Shown here: piece after piece, positions 50,372 to 59,129 of the stretch
How the letters are laid out: each line of letters starts with the position of its first letter
How positions within the stretch are numbered: the first letter of the stretch is position 1
NCBI GenBank assembly: GCA_002338565.1
Contig: DDIN01000005.1
Span: 197,264-261,263, forward strand
DNA: 64,000 nucleotides
Origin: Hyphomonadaceae bacterium UBA1849
GTDB lineage: Bacteria > Pseudomonadota > Alphaproteobacteria > Caulobacterales > Hyphomonadaceae
Reading direction: 5' to 3'
Made by a program: the position numbers and the translations under genes
Notes under the pieces: generated by a model
Databases searched by the model: none
Told to the model about the DNA's origin: nothing
Seen by the model: the letters and a program-made list of their open reading frames with translations, nothing else

Positions 50372-51895
50372 ATGGCAGACACGCTTCATTCAAGCGACGC
50401 TAAGTACACGTCACCGTTCAAATCCCGCTATGACAACTTCATCAACGGCCAGTTTGTTGCGCCGAATGCGGGCCGCTATTTCGACAACACATCTCCGGTC
50501 ACCGGCGGCGTGATATGTCAGATCGCCCGTTCGGACGCGTCCGATATCGAAGCTGCACTCGACGCGGCACACGCTGCGAAAGATGCATGGGCACGCACAT
50601 CAACAACAGAGCGTGCAAACATTCTGAACCGTATCGCAGACCGCATGGAAGAGAACCTCGAGCTTCTCGCCACATGTGAGACCTGGGATAACGGCAAGCC
50701 GATCCGCGAAACCATGGCTGCGGACATGCCGCTCGCGGTTGACCATTTCCGCTATTTTGCCGGCTGTATCCGTGCGCAGGAAGGCGGTATTTCCGAGATC
50801 GATCACGATACGGTCGCGTATCACTTCCACGAGCCTCTTGGCGTTGTTGGTCAGATCATTCCGTGGAACTTCCCGATGCTCATGGCTGCATGGAAGCTGG
50901 CGCCAGCGCTTGCGGCAGGTAACTGCGTGGTTCTGAAGCCTGCAGAGCAGACACCAGCAACAATCCTCGTATTCGCCGAATTGATCGCTGATCTTCTGCC
51001 ACCTGGCGTGCTGAACATTGTGAACGGTTTTGGCCTCGAAGCCGGTAAGCCTCTGGCGTCTAGCTCCCGCATTGCGAAGATTGCCTTCACGGGTGAAACG
51101 ACAACGGGTCGTCTCATCATGCAGTACGCATCTGAAAACCTTATTCCGGTCACGCTGGAACTCGGCGGTAAGTCTCCGAACATCTTCTTCGAAGACGTGA
51201 TGCGCGCTGACGATGACTATCTCGACAAGGCGATTGAAGGCTTTGTGATGTTTGCGCTCAACCAGGGCGAGGTATGCACCTGTCCGTCACGCGCACTCAT
51301 TCATGAGAACATTTATGACCGCTTCATGGAGCGTGCTCTGAAACGCGTTGAGCAGATCGTTCAGGGTGACCCGCGCGACATCAACACCATGATTGGTGCA
51401 CAGGCATCTTCCGAGCAGAAAGAGAAAATCCTGTCTTACTTCGACATTGGTCGTCAGGAAGGCGCGGAAGTTCTCATCGGTGGTGAAGCTGCGAATCTCG
51501 GCGGAGAACTGGCGAATGGCTATTACGTGAAGCCGACCGTCCTGAAGGGCCACAACAAGATGCGCGTCTTCCAGGAAGAGATTTTCGGTCCTGTTGTGTC
51601 GGTCACGACCTTCAAGGACGATGAAGAAGCGCTCTCCATCGCGAACGACACGCTCTATGGTCTGGGCGCTGGTGTGTGGAGCCGTGAGGCAAACACTTGC
51701 TACCGCTTCGGCCGCGCCATTCAGGCGGGTCGTGTCTGGACAAACTGCTACCACGCATACCCTGCACACGCAGCGTTCGGCGGCTACAAACAGTCCGGCA
51801 TCGGTCGTGAGAACCACTCCAAAATGCTCGACCATTACCAACAGACGAAGAACATGCTCGTGAGCTACGCGCCACAGAAGCTGGGCTTCTTCTAA
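50372..51895 (+). CDS. Aldehyde dehydrogenase, ExaC/AldB type
   Basis: NAD(P)-dependent oxidation of aldehydes such as acetaldehyde to acids. The 507-residue protein has GQIIPWNFPMLMAAWKLAPAL, the catalytic Glu in LELGGKSPN, the catalytic Cys in NQGEVCTCPSR (the double-Cys wording of ExaC-like acetaldehyde dehydrogenases) and the GFF/KLGFF end. ATG 50372 follows TGGAGGAAAAA. The adjacent DUF779 gene and GAF-Fis regulator reinforce an ExaC-type role. Confidence 0.92.
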   Translation: MADTLHSSDAKYTSPFKSRYDNFINGQFVAPNAGRYFDNTSPVTGGVICQIARSDASDIEAALDAAHAAKDAWARTSTTERANILNRIADRMEENLELLATCETWDNGKPIRETMAADMPLAVDHFRYFAGCIRAQEGGISEIDHDTVAYHFHEPLGVVGQIIPWNFPMLMAAWKLAPALAAGNCVVLKPAEQTPATILVFAELIADLLPPGVLNIVNGFGLEAGKPLASSSRIAKIAFTGETTTGRLIMQYASENLIPVTLELGGKSPNIFFEDVMRADDDYLDKAIEGFVMFALNQGEVCTCPSRALIHENIYDRFMERALKRVEQIVQGDPRDINTMIGAQASSEQKEKILSYFDIGRQEGAEVLIGGEAANLGGELANGYYVKPTVLKGHNKMRVFQEEIFGPVVSVTTFKDDEEALSIANDTLYGLGAGVWSREANTCYRFGRAIQAGRVWTNCYHAYPAHAAFGGYKQSGIGRENHSKMLDHYQQTKNMLVSYAPQKLGFF

Positions 51896-51910
51896 GAACT
51901 ACCACTGAAC

Positions 51911-52004
51911 TGGCAGGCTCTCAGACGTTAGGCTGACTTACGTTTCCTTCCCTCCCTTGAAGCAGTCGGCGTCTGCTTAGTTAAGGGCCTGCCACTCTTT
52001 TTTT
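51911..52004 (+). terminator. Long-loop terminator after aldehyde dehydrogenase gene
   Basis: TGGCAGGC (51911-51918) and GCCTGCCA (51987-51994) pair over a long loop that holds an inner AGCAG/CTGCT hairpin, followed by CTC and a T7 run. Confidence 0.55.
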
Positions 52005-52150
52005 CAGACAATTTCTGACTTCACGCGCTGACGCTCAATGATCAGTCGGGAGTCCCCGTGTGCCTTCGGATAGGGGCGAAGCACCGGACAATTCTTAGGC
52101 GAGAGACTGAAGAGGAAAAAATACCTCGGGAGGAAAAGGAGTCTCATCCC

Positions 52151-52861
52151 ATGTTGTACAGAGTAACAAAAACACTGGTCGGGGCGTGCGCAGCTTGCGT
52201 ACTTGGTTTCAGCGGCGCAGCTAATGCTCAGGACGCAGAACAAAATGAAATTTCATGGTCAGCCTCGCTGACCGGCGCAACAGAATATATCTGGCGCGGC
52301 GTAGAACAGTCAGCCGGTGACCCGGCAGTGTTCGCAGCGGTCAGCGCATCTTACGGCAACTTCTATGCTGGTGCAGGCATTGAGAATGTCGACTTTGCAG
52401 GCATCGACACTGAATATGATTTCTGGGTCGGCTACGCGGCGCCAATCGCCGACGGCACGACCTTTGATATCGGTCTTGTCCGCTATGGATATCTTGATGC
52501 GCCATCTGGTCTTGATCTTGATACGGTCGAATTGAAGCTGGCTCTCAGTCATGACTTTGGCGGTTTTTCCGCAGGCATCATCGCGATGATTACCGACGAC
52601 TTCTTCGCAACCGAAGCGAGCGCCCAACACATCGAAGTGAATGCCAGCACGCCGGTGTCAGAAAACTGGACCATTTCGGGTTCGGTTGGCCATCAGATGC
52701 TGGATAACAGTGCGGGCAATTACACCCATTGGAATATTGGTGCCTCACGAAGTGTTGCTGACAATGTGACCCTTGATATCCGCTATATTGATACGGACGC
52801 CGACTATCTCGGCGGCGCGGCTGACGAGCGCATTGTCGCGTCGTTCAGCGTCGCGTTCTAA
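52151..52861 (+). CDS. TorF family putative porin
   Basis: A 236-residue outer membrane protein with a signal peptide (cleavage near ANA-QD, about residue 25), a WSASLTGATEYIWRGVEQS opening typical of the TorF/Gcw_chp family and a beta-rich body ending in VASFSVAF. AAGGAG precedes ATG 52151; upstream codons are purine-rich and not signal-like. Its place between the aldehyde dehydrogenase and DUF779 suggests it supports uptake of the same substrate, which is inference. Confidence 0.85.
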   Translation: MLYRVTKTLVGACAACVLGFSGAANAQDAEQNEISWSASLTGATEYIWRGVEQSAGDPAVFAAVSASYGNFYAGAGIENVDFAGIDTEYDFWVGYAAPIADGTTFDIGLVRYGYLDAPSGLDLDTVELKLALSHDFGGFSAGIIAMITDDFFATEASAQHIEVNASTPVSENWTISGSVGHQMLDNSAGNYTHWNIGASRSVADNVTLDIRYIDTDADYLGGAADERIVASFSVAF

Positions 52862-52956
52862 CTGTCTCTCGCCTGCTCCCGATGTGGAGGCCGGTGCTGT
52901 TACATCTGCAGGCGCATCGGGAGACTTTTTGTAAAAGATAAAGCAGGAGGAAGAGA

Positions 52957-53319
52957 ATGACTGATCAGCCAAACCGCGTGAGCGCAACCGATGCGGCAAA
53001 GGCCTTTATCGCCGAGATCAGAGCAGATCATCCGGAGATTCTCTTCCATCAGTCAGGCGGGTGCTGTGATGGCTCCAGCCCGATGTGCTATCCCGCTGAT
53101 GATTTCAAAGTCGGCGAGAGCGACGTGAAGCTTGGCGAGATTGATGGTGTGCCGGTCTATATCTCAGCTTCGCAGTTTGAGGCGTGGAAGCACACGCAGC
53201 TGATTCTGGATGTGGTGCCGGGACGCGGCGGCATGTTCAGCCTGGACAATGGCCGCGAGAAGCGCTTCCTCACCCGATCCCGCGTGTTCACGGATGAGGA
53301 AATGGCGTCTCTGGGTTAG
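52957..53319 (+). CDS. DUF779 family protein
   Basis: A 120-residue protein of DUF779, which commonly neighbours ExaC-type aldehyde dehydrogenases. The HQSGGCCDGSSPMCYP segment contributes three cysteines that could bind metal, and the VVPGRGGMFSLDNGREKRFLTRSRVF end is conserved. AGGAGGAAG precedes the ATG. Its stop overlaps the convergent synthetase stop by three bases. Function unknown. Confidence 0.88.
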   Translation: MTDQPNRVSATDAAKAFIAEIRADHPEILFHQSGGCCDGSSPMCYPADDFKVGESDVKLGEIDGVPVYISASQFEAWKHTQLILDVVPGRGGMFSLDNGREKRFLTRSRVFTDEEMASLG

Positions 53320-54845
53320 ACCTTACGGCCAGCTTCTTCCCAATATGGCGCGCGCAGCTTAGCCTTGAAAATCTTGCCGCTATCCTGACGTGGCAGTTCA
53401 TCATGGACATCCAGCTTGCGTGGGATTTTGAACTTCGCAAGACGCGGTTCCAGCCAGGCTTTTACATCCTGAAGCGTGACCGACTTATCGGGCTGGCAGG
53501 TGACTGCAGCGACGATTAATTCGCCAAATTCCGGGTCAGGCGCCCCAAACACCGCGCAGTCGGCAATCTCTGGCATAAGAATCAGCTCTGCTTCGATCTC
53601 CGCAGGGAAGATGTTCGCGCCGCCGGAAATGATCATGTCCTTCTTCCGGTCGGAGATGAAAATGTACCCGTCCTCGTCGACATATCCCATATCGCCAACG
53701 GTTGAGAGATTGCCCTGTCGCTGGCCGTCCAGATTGCCATCCTGATTCGTGTATTCGAAATCGCCATAGGTTGGCAGATGGATGTAGAGCGTGCCGACTT
53801 CGCCCGTCGGGACTTCGTTGAAGTCATCATCCAGCACTTTCACCGTGCCGCCTGGCAGGATTTTGCCTACAGAGCCCGGCTTGGCTTTGGCTTCATCTGA
53901 GCTGATCAGGGTCATGAAACCGATCTCGCTCGCGCCATAGGATTCGTTGAGGATCGGCCCGAACCAGTCGATCATCTCGTTCTTCACCTCAATCGGCCAG
54001 GGCGAGCCGGTAGAAATGGTGAAGCGGAGCGAGCTGACATTGTATTTCTCGCGCACTTCCTTCGGCAGTTTCAGAAGCCGGATGCACATGGTCGGCACGA
54101 TATAGGCGTGGGTGATACCGAACTTCTCAACCGTTTGCAGGAAGCCTTCCGGATCGAATTTCGGGTCAACGAAGATATCAACGTCACCCGCTGCGAGGCA
54201 GAAACTGGAAAGCGTGTTCGGTGCACTGTGGTAGAGCGGGGCAGAGACATAGAACCGGTCGCCATCCTGCGCGCCCATCAGGTTTCGACAGAGGCCAAGA
54301 AAGGCATCCCACCTGTCCGGCCCGTCCTCATTGAAGGCGCGCTTAATGCCTTTCGGGCGGCCGGTGGACCCTGAGGTATAGGCAAACATGCCGCGCAGCT
54401 TCTGGGCTTCGCCTTCATACTGACCTGTCGATGCCAGTAGCTTTGTGAGGCTGATCGTACCAGCCGGGCTGCGGTTATCTACGCCATAAGACAGCTGGAT
54501 GCATTCCGGCACGGGAAACGCGATGACGGGCAGGTCTGTGCTCAATTCAGACATGACGGGCTGCAAAAGATCGGAATGCCCGTAGAGGATTTTCGACTGC
54601 GAATCCTCGACGATGTATTTCACTTCCTTTGGTGCCGCATGCCAGTTGATCAGCGCAAAGCGAACGCCAACAATGCGGCACGCTTCCATCAACGCGAACA
54701 TCATCGTGTCATTGCGAAGGAGGACCGCGACAGAATCATTCGGTTCTACGCCGCGTGAAACCATATCGGCCGCAATGCGACGGGCGTTTGCAAGATGCTC
54801 GGACTGGCTCGTCCGTACACCTGCCAGATAAAGATCTCCGGCCAA
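53316..54845 (-). CDS. AMP-forming acyl-CoA synthetase
   Basis: ANL-superfamily enzyme that activates a carboxylic acid to its acyl-CoA. The 509-residue protein has the P-loop YTSGSTGRPKGIKR, the ESYGASEIGF motif, GDMGYVDEDGYIFISDRKKDMIISGGANIFPAEIE hinge, and the C-terminal catalytic Lys in PRQDSGKIFK. The start is TTG 54845 after a GGGAGGAA site at correct spacing. Substrate is unknown; context next to aldehyde oxidation suggests a short or medium acid. Confidence 0.92.
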   Translation of the reverse strand: MAGDLYLAGVRTSQSEHLANARRIAADMVSRGVEPNDSVAVLLRNDTMMFALMEACRIVGVRFALINWHAAPKEVKYIVEDSQSKILYGHSDLLQPVMSELSTDLPVIAFPVPECIQLSYGVDNRSPAGTISLTKLLASTGQYEGEAQKLRGMFAYTSGSTGRPKGIKRAFNEDGPDRWDAFLGLCRNLMGAQDGDRFYVSAPLYHSAPNTLSSFCLAAGDVDIFVDPKFDPEGFLQTVEKFGITHAYIVPTMCIRLLKLPKEVREKYNVSSLRFTISTGSPWPIEVKNEMIDWFGPILNESYGASEIGFMTLISSDEAKAKPGSVGKILPGGTVKVLDDDFNEVPTGEVGTLYIHLPTYGDFEYTNQDGNLDGQRQGNLSTVGDMGYVDEDGYIFISDRKKDMIISGGANIFPAEIEAELILMPEIADCAVFGAPDPEFGELIVAAVTCQPDKSVTLQDVKAWLEPRLAKFKIPRKLDVHDELPRQDSGKIFKAKLRAPYWEEAGRKV

Positions 54846-55078
54846 TTATTCCTCCCAGAATGATGTTTTCAGAGAGCATGCTTTGAAGGCGGGGGAGGCG
54901 TCAATGATGACTCTGCGGTAGGTCGGAACATCAATAAGGGCATCATGATTTGAAGCCGTATTTCATCACTAAGGTGTGATCAGGTTTCGGAGCGTGGCTG
55001 CTATGCTCAAATGCATGAAACCCCACATGTTTTCAGACGTTTGCAAGACGAACAATGTTACATGAAAGGCATTAGAAA

Positions 55079-55639
55079 ATGAGTGAGACTTTTGAGATTG
55101 CGGTCCTTGTAGGTAGCCTGAGAAAGGAATCGCTGAACCGGAAGCTCGCTGAGGCGATGACAGCGCTCGCACCGGACGGTTTATCGTTCGAGTTCGTTAC
55201 AATCGGTGATCTGCCGCTCTACAATGAAGACTTGGAAGCGGATGTTCCCGACGCGTGGACGCGGTTTCGCGACACGATGAAGACCAAACAAGGCGTTCTG
55301 TTCTTCACACCGGAGTATAACCGGTCGGTTCCGGGCGCGCTGAAGAACGCGCTGGACGTCGGATCAAGGCCTTATGGCCAGAGCGTCTGGGACAAGAAGC
55401 CGGCAGCGATTGTCACGGCATCACCGGGTGCATTGGCTGCGTTTGGCGCTAACCACCATCTGCGTCAGTCTCTGGTCTTCCTGAATATGCCAACTCTACA
55501 GCAGCCTGAGGCCTATATCGGTCAGGTCAATAAGTTGCTCTCTGAGGACGGTGAGATCGTCAGTGATGATACCAAATCCTTCCTGACGACTTTCATGAAT
55601 GCCTTCGCTTCATGGGTGGAACGTCACAAGGATTACTAA
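55079..55639 (+). CDS. NAD(P)H-dependent FMN/quinone reductase, ChrR-like
   Basis: A 186-residue flavodoxin-fold reductase. The GSLRKESLNRKLA phosphate-binding loop and the TPEYNRSVPGALKNALDVGSRP segment, with the FMN-contacting EYN, are typical of the NADPH-dependent FMN reductase/ChrR quinone reductase family. Function likely quinone or azo reduction in redox protection. It is divergent from the synthetase gene. Confidence 0.9.
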   Translation: MSETFEIAVLVGSLRKESLNRKLAEAMTALAPDGLSFEFVTIGDLPLYNEDLEADVPDAWTRFRDTMKTKQGVLFFTPEYNRSVPGALKNALDVGSRPYGQSVWDKKPAAIVTASPGALAAFGANHHLRQSLVFLNMPTLQQPEAYIGQVNKLLSEDGEIVSDDTKSFLTTFMNAFASWVERHKDY

Positions 55640-55659
55640 TCGGCGCGCAGACTGCGGGG

Positions 55660-56598
55660 CTAGATTGTCAGGCCCCGCACGGCTCGCTCTTCCAGCAGAG
55701 CCATATGCTCCGGATTAGCCTGAATCACTTTGCGGGTGTCCAGATCGAAGGTCACAGCCACGGCTTCTGAGGTGCACCATGCCTTGCCAGTGCGCGGGTC
55801 CATGATCCAGTGCACAAGGCTGTGGACCTTTGGCATGACTTTACCGAGGCCCGTGCGGACTTCGACAACATCGCCAGCTTTCGGCCATGCTCGGTATTTC
55901 AGGCGGTATTCCAGCACGGCAGCGCCAGAGCGTACCTTTTCGCCTTTGGCTTCGGCGGCTTTAGCAACTTCATCGCGCCATGCCGCCATGAGGTTTGGAA
56001 CAGAATCAGAAACGCGCCCGATGAAGTGTTCCGGCATCATACGGCCATGTGAGTCGCAATGCTGGATCTGAACTGCGCCGCGTCCAATCACCGGCACGCC
56101 CAGCTTCTCCGGAAGCGAGGCGACGGCTTCATTGTCCGGCAGGCATGGGCCATTAGGATCAAGCGAGCGCGGCGCCGTATGGTCTGGCGGCGTTACGCGC
56201 AGCTTTTCAAAGGCTGAGAGTGTTTCATCCTTCCAGGCAAAGCCGCGAAGCGTCTTTGATTCGACATGGCGAACACGCGTGCGGAAGGCTGCTGCCGTGT
56301 CACCTGAAACAGCGTGAATAAGCTCCTGATATAGAACGACTTCTGTCTCGGTCACGTCAAGAACGCCGCCCACCATATAGATTGGTCGACCCGGATGAAC
56401 TTCCTTCATGAAGCGAATGTGCTGGTCTACAGGCACCAGTGTGGAGGAATTCTCCGGCGTAAACGCATTCGGCAGCCCAATCGCATGGGCGAGAATTTGC
56501 AGGCCTTCGGTCTGCTTGTTCACATAGAAACGCACATTCATGTGCCCCATCTCATCGCATTCCCATGTGTTGGTGATGCCTCGATAGAGCTCGATCAT
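55660..56598 (-). CDS. Double-hotdog thioesterase family protein
   Basis: A 312-residue protein made of two hotdog modules. The first opens with WECDEMGHMNVRFYV (the Asp-rich 4HBT-like pattern, about residues 12-26), the second has GVQIQHCDSHGRMMPEHFIGRVSDSVPNL (about 176-205). It resembles acyl-CoA or carnitine-derivative thioesterases (LcdH-type). GAGGGAAC precedes the ATG. Substrate unknown. Confidence 0.8.
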   Translation of the reverse strand: MIELYRGITNTWECDEMGHMNVRFYVNKQTEGLQILAHAIGLPNAFTPENSSTLVPVDQHIRFMKEVHPGRPIYMVGGVLDVTETEVVLYQELIHAVSGDTAAAFRTRVRHVESKTLRGFAWKDETLSAFEKLRVTPPDHTAPRSLDPNGPCLPDNEAVASLPEKLGVPVIGRGAVQIQHCDSHGRMMPEHFIGRVSDSVPNLMAAWRDEVAKAAEAKGEKVRSGAAVLEYRLKYRAWPKAGDVVEVRTGLGKVMPKVHSLVHWIMDPRTGKAWCTSEAVAVTFDLDTRKVIQANPEHMALLEERAVRGLTI

Positions 56599-56714
56599 GC
56601 TGGTTCCCTCGCGTTGTTTTCAGCTTTGGTGCTGATTGTTCGGACAACTGTAGAGGGGGTGATGTGATTTGCCTACAGCTCGCGTCGCGGCAGGTAGCTA
56701 ATTTATTCGAGGCC

Positions 56715-57737
56715 TTAGCGGGTGGCAGCGCTTTCCCGCGCCAGGTCGATCAGCTGGGCTGTGATAACCGCCTGATCCGGCAGAACGGGCAGGGGAGAAC
56801 CGGAGCGCAAAGCTTCTGCAAGCATTTGATAGAAGGTCAGCCAGTTTCCGGTTTCGATAGTGAGGTCTTCACTGGCGCCATCAGGCATGTGCAGCTTGCC
56901 GGAGAGGTGCCCATCAGGGTGGCCAAATGCTGGGTCATCGGCTGGCATACCATCCCGAAGTTTCGGCTCCTGCGGATCTAGGCCTTCCATCGTCAGGCTG
57001 GCTTTGGTGCCATCAAGGCGGATTTCCCGCGACGGGCCAGCTGCGAGCGAAGACGAAGAAAGCTGTACGCGCAGGCCATCCGGATATCCGAAATTGATCA
57101 GGAAGCTGTCATCTACCGCGTCTGGCGCATTGCTCCGCGCAGACCAGATATCGGCCTCAATCCATTCTGGCGGGCCGAATAGCGTCACAGCCTGATCAAT
57201 GAGATGGGCGCCGAGATCAATGAATACGCCGGAGCCGAGCCCGGGCTTTTCCCGCCAGCGATCGCGAACTTCATTGCGATGGCGGTGCCATGCGGAAACG
57301 AGGCGCACCGGCCTGCCAATCTCGTTATTATCAATGGCGCGTTTCAGGGTGAGGAAATCCGCATCCCACCGACGGTTCTGGAAAACAGTAAGCGGCGTGC
57401 CCGTCGTTTCAGATATTTCGGCAAGTGCTTCGACTTCTTCCGCCGTAACGCCAAGAGGTTTGTCGACGAGTACAGGAATACCAGCCTCGAGCGCTTGGCG
57501 GGTCTGGTCTGCATGCAAATGGGACGGCGTTGCAATGACGAGCAGTTCAGGATTCGCCTTGATCAGCTCGTCAAACGTGGCAACCGCAACTGCGTCAGGC
57601 CAGACGTCAGCGACTTCACGCGTGCGGCTTGTCTGGATGTGGCGGACATCAAAGCCGGCAGCTTTAAGAAGAGGAGAATGAAGAGTTCGACCGGCAAGGC
57701 CAAACCCTGCCAGTACTGCAAGGATGGGGGGTGTCAT
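56715..57737 (-). CDS. Gfo/Idh/MocA family oxidoreductase
   Basis: A 340-residue NAD(P)-dependent oxidoreductase: N-terminal Rossmann AVLAGFGLAGRTLHSPLLKAA, ATPSHLHADQTRQALEAGIPVLVDKPLG with the catalytic Lys in the EKP-type motif (here DKPL) and a C-terminal beta-sheet domain with GLGSGVFIDLGAHLID. Acts on sugar or cyclitol-type substrates; which is unknown. It follows zur at 11 bases, so it may be zinc-regulated. Confidence 0.9.
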   Translation of the reverse strand: MTPPILAVLAGFGLAGRTLHSPLLKAAGFDVRHIQTSRTREVADVWPDAVAVATFDELIKANPELLVIATPSHLHADQTRQALEAGIPVLVDKPLGVTAEEVEALAEISETTGTPLTVFQNRRWDADFLTLKRAIDNNEIGRPVRLVSAWHRHRNEVRDRWREKPGLGSGVFIDLGAHLIDQAVTLFGPPEWIEADIWSARSNAPDAVDDSFLINFGYPDGLRVQLSSSSLAAGPSREIRLDGTKASLTMEGLDPQEPKLRDGMPADDPAFGHPDGHLSGKLHMPDGASEDLTIETGNWLTFYQMLAEALRSGSPLPVLPDQAVITAQLIDLARESAATR

Positions 57738-57748
57738 TCAGTCGGAGA

Positions 57749-58216
57749 TCAGGCCGCGGCAGCGCAGTTCGCGCATTTGCCGTGTACTTCCATCACGCTG
57801 GATGTGCGATCAAACCCTGCGGCCTGAACCTCTTCATCCAGTGCCGCATGGGTTTTGTCGGCATGCAGCTCTGAGATGGCCTTGCAGTTATCGCAGATGA
57901 GGAAGACCGCCATGTGTTTATGGCCCCAATGGCCGCACGCAACATAGGCGTTCAGGCTCTCAATCTTGTGTGCGAGCCCCATTTCCAGAAGGAACTCAAG
58001 CGCGCGGTAAACCGTCGGCGGCTTGGCTGCACCTTCGCCATCGAGGCGTTGAAGCAGATCATAGGCTTTTGCTGGCTCGCGGTGTTCCAGCATGAGGCTG
58101 AGAACCTTGCGACGGATCTTTGTCAGACGCGCGCCGCGTGCTTCGCATACGGCTTCTGCTTCATTCAGAGCTTCGTCGACATCAGTCGGAGCGCAATCAA
58201 GATGTGAGTCGGTCAT
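57749..58216 (-). CDS. zur: Fur-family zinc uptake regulator
   Basis: A 155-residue Fur-family repressor. The winged helix (ARLTKIRRKVLSLMLEHREPAKAYDLLQRLDG then AKPPTVYRALEFLLEMGLAHKIE) and the C-terminal zinc site FLICDNCKAISELH plus the tail CANC give two Cys pairs of the Zur type. It starts the zur-oxidoreductase pair on the minus strand. No Zur box could be identified here. Confidence 0.88.
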   Translation of the reverse strand: MTDSHLDCAPTDVDEALNEAEAVCEARGARLTKIRRKVLSLMLEHREPAKAYDLLQRLDGEGAAKPPTVYRALEFLLEMGLAHKIESLNAYVACGHWGHKHMAVFLICDNCKAISELHADKTHAALDEEVQAAGFDRTSSVMEVHGKCANCAAAA

Positions 58217-58280
58217 AGGTCTTTTTCGCAGGAATGGCGCATTTCGCCAAGTCCTAACCCGCAGGGTGCGAATACGAAGG

Positions 58281-58303
58281 AGCGCCCGTGGAATACGGGC
58301 GCT
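58281..58303 (-). terminator. Hairpin downstream of the YqaE-like gene
   Basis: AGCGCCCGT and ACGGGCGCT pair perfectly around five bases, 12 bases after the yqaE stop, with only a weak T-rich tail on the minus strand. Confidence 0.55.
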
Positions 58304-58315
58304 GTGTGGTCGCTG

Positions 58316-58591
58316 TTAGCGTCGATCCATAACCAGCCAGACTGCGTGCACCTGCGCGGGCAGATAGAACAGAATGGTGAGCAGCAGGTTCAGCCAGAAG
58401 TGACCACGAAAACCGGTCACGAGGAATGCTGCGAGGGGTGGGATGAGAATAGCCAGGACGATCAGAAGGATGCGGCTTGCGACGCCATCTTCTGCTCTGT
58501 CATCGCCGTAATCGCGGAAGGCGTGGCGACGACGATCATAACGGCGCTCATAGTCGTATGAGTCATAACCATCATTATATCGGACGTTCAT
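58316..58591 (-). CDS. YqaE/Pmp3-family membrane protein
   Basis: A 91-residue protein: a charged Tyr/Arg-rich N-terminus, then two membrane helices with ILLIVLAILIPPLAAFLVTGFRGHFWLNLLLTILFYLPAQVHAVW, the signature of the stress-induced Pmp3/YqaE family that affects membrane potential. ATG 58591 follows AAAGGC. Part of a minus-strand run of small membrane proteins. Confidence 0.9.
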   Translation of the reverse strand: MNVRYNDGYDSYDYERRYDRRRHAFRDYGDDRAEDGVASRILLIVLAILIPPLAAFLVTGFRGHFWLNLLLTILFYLPAQVHAVWLVMDRR

Positions 58592-58669
58592 TGTATTGCC
58601 TTTCAAACAAGTCTTATTGAAAAACAATATAACTGATTATGCGGGAAACGCAAGCGGATTTATCGAAAA

Positions 58670-58708
58670 ACATAAAACGAGCCGTCCGTTGGGACGACCC
58701 GTCTTATC
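58670..58708 (-). terminator. Terminator after the 58-aa membrane protein gene
   Basis: On the minus strand ACGGGTCGTCC pairs with GGACGGCTCGT (two G-U/mismatch positions) around CAAC, and a TTTTATGTTTTT tail follows. Confidence 0.7.
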
Positions 58709-58730
58709 AGTTTCTAGCTTGAAAGTCCGG

Positions 58731-58907
58731 CTATTCGCGAACTTCGATGCCGTCTTCATTCACAGAAATGGAGAAGTCTGCATCGTCAGAAGGCGTGCCT
58801 TCAAGGCCACCGAAATAATAGACACCGAATGCGGCGACGACTGCGACGAGCGCGCCAACGATGAAGTAAATTGCGCCATTACCGCTATTGGAATTGTTAT
58901 TAGCCAT
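58731..58907 (-). CDS. Small membrane protein, 58 aa
   Basis: An Asn/Ser-rich N-terminus, one long hydrophobic helix (residues 12-32, IYFIVGALVAVVAAFGVYYFGG) and an acidic C-terminal tail ending in EDGIEVRE. Shorter than usual calling limits. A strong CAGGAGACGG ribosome-binding site lies before the ATG and a terminator follows. No family recognised. Confidence 0.75.
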   Translation of the reverse strand: MANNNSNSGNGAIYFIVGALVAVVAAFGVYYFGGLEGTPSDDADFSISVNEDGIEVRE

Positions 58908-58986
58908 TTCCGTCTCCTGTAATCAGAACGCGTTTTTGCGATGAGGAGAAAACGGAATTGTAGCTACACGGTTCCAAAATACCGTG

Positions 58987-59014
58987 CTTCAGCGCCAGCT
59001 AACCGGCGCTGAAG
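58987..59014 (-). terminator. Strong hairpin overlapping the stop of the 37-aa gene
   Basis: CTTCAGCGCC and GGCGCTGAAG are perfect 10-bp arms with an eight-base loop that contains the TAG stop. The T-tail on the minus strand is weak (GGTATTTTGG). Confidence 0.55.
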
Positions 59015-59112
59015 AAATAAACATTAAGATGCCAGGCGAGGACGCAGGCGAGATAAATCGAGAAGAAAACGGCGAAGAGAGCCGCCAGATCATCGACGAA
59101 TTTTTTTGTCAC
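58999..59112 (-). CDS. Small membrane protein coupled to MoxR, 37 aa
   Basis: GTG start at 59112 with AAAGGAC six bases upstream, opening 37 codons: a KKFVDDLAALFAVFFSIYLACVLAWHL helix that spans the membrane, then a short VYFFSAG tail. It begins 17 bases after the moxR stop, so the two are likely cotranscribed. Its stop codon lies inside a perfect 10-bp hairpin. No family recognised. Confidence 0.65.
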   Translation of the reverse strand: MTKKFVDDLAALFAVFFSIYLACVLAWHLNVYFFSAG

Positions 59113-59129
59113 CTGCCAGTCCTTTCAGA

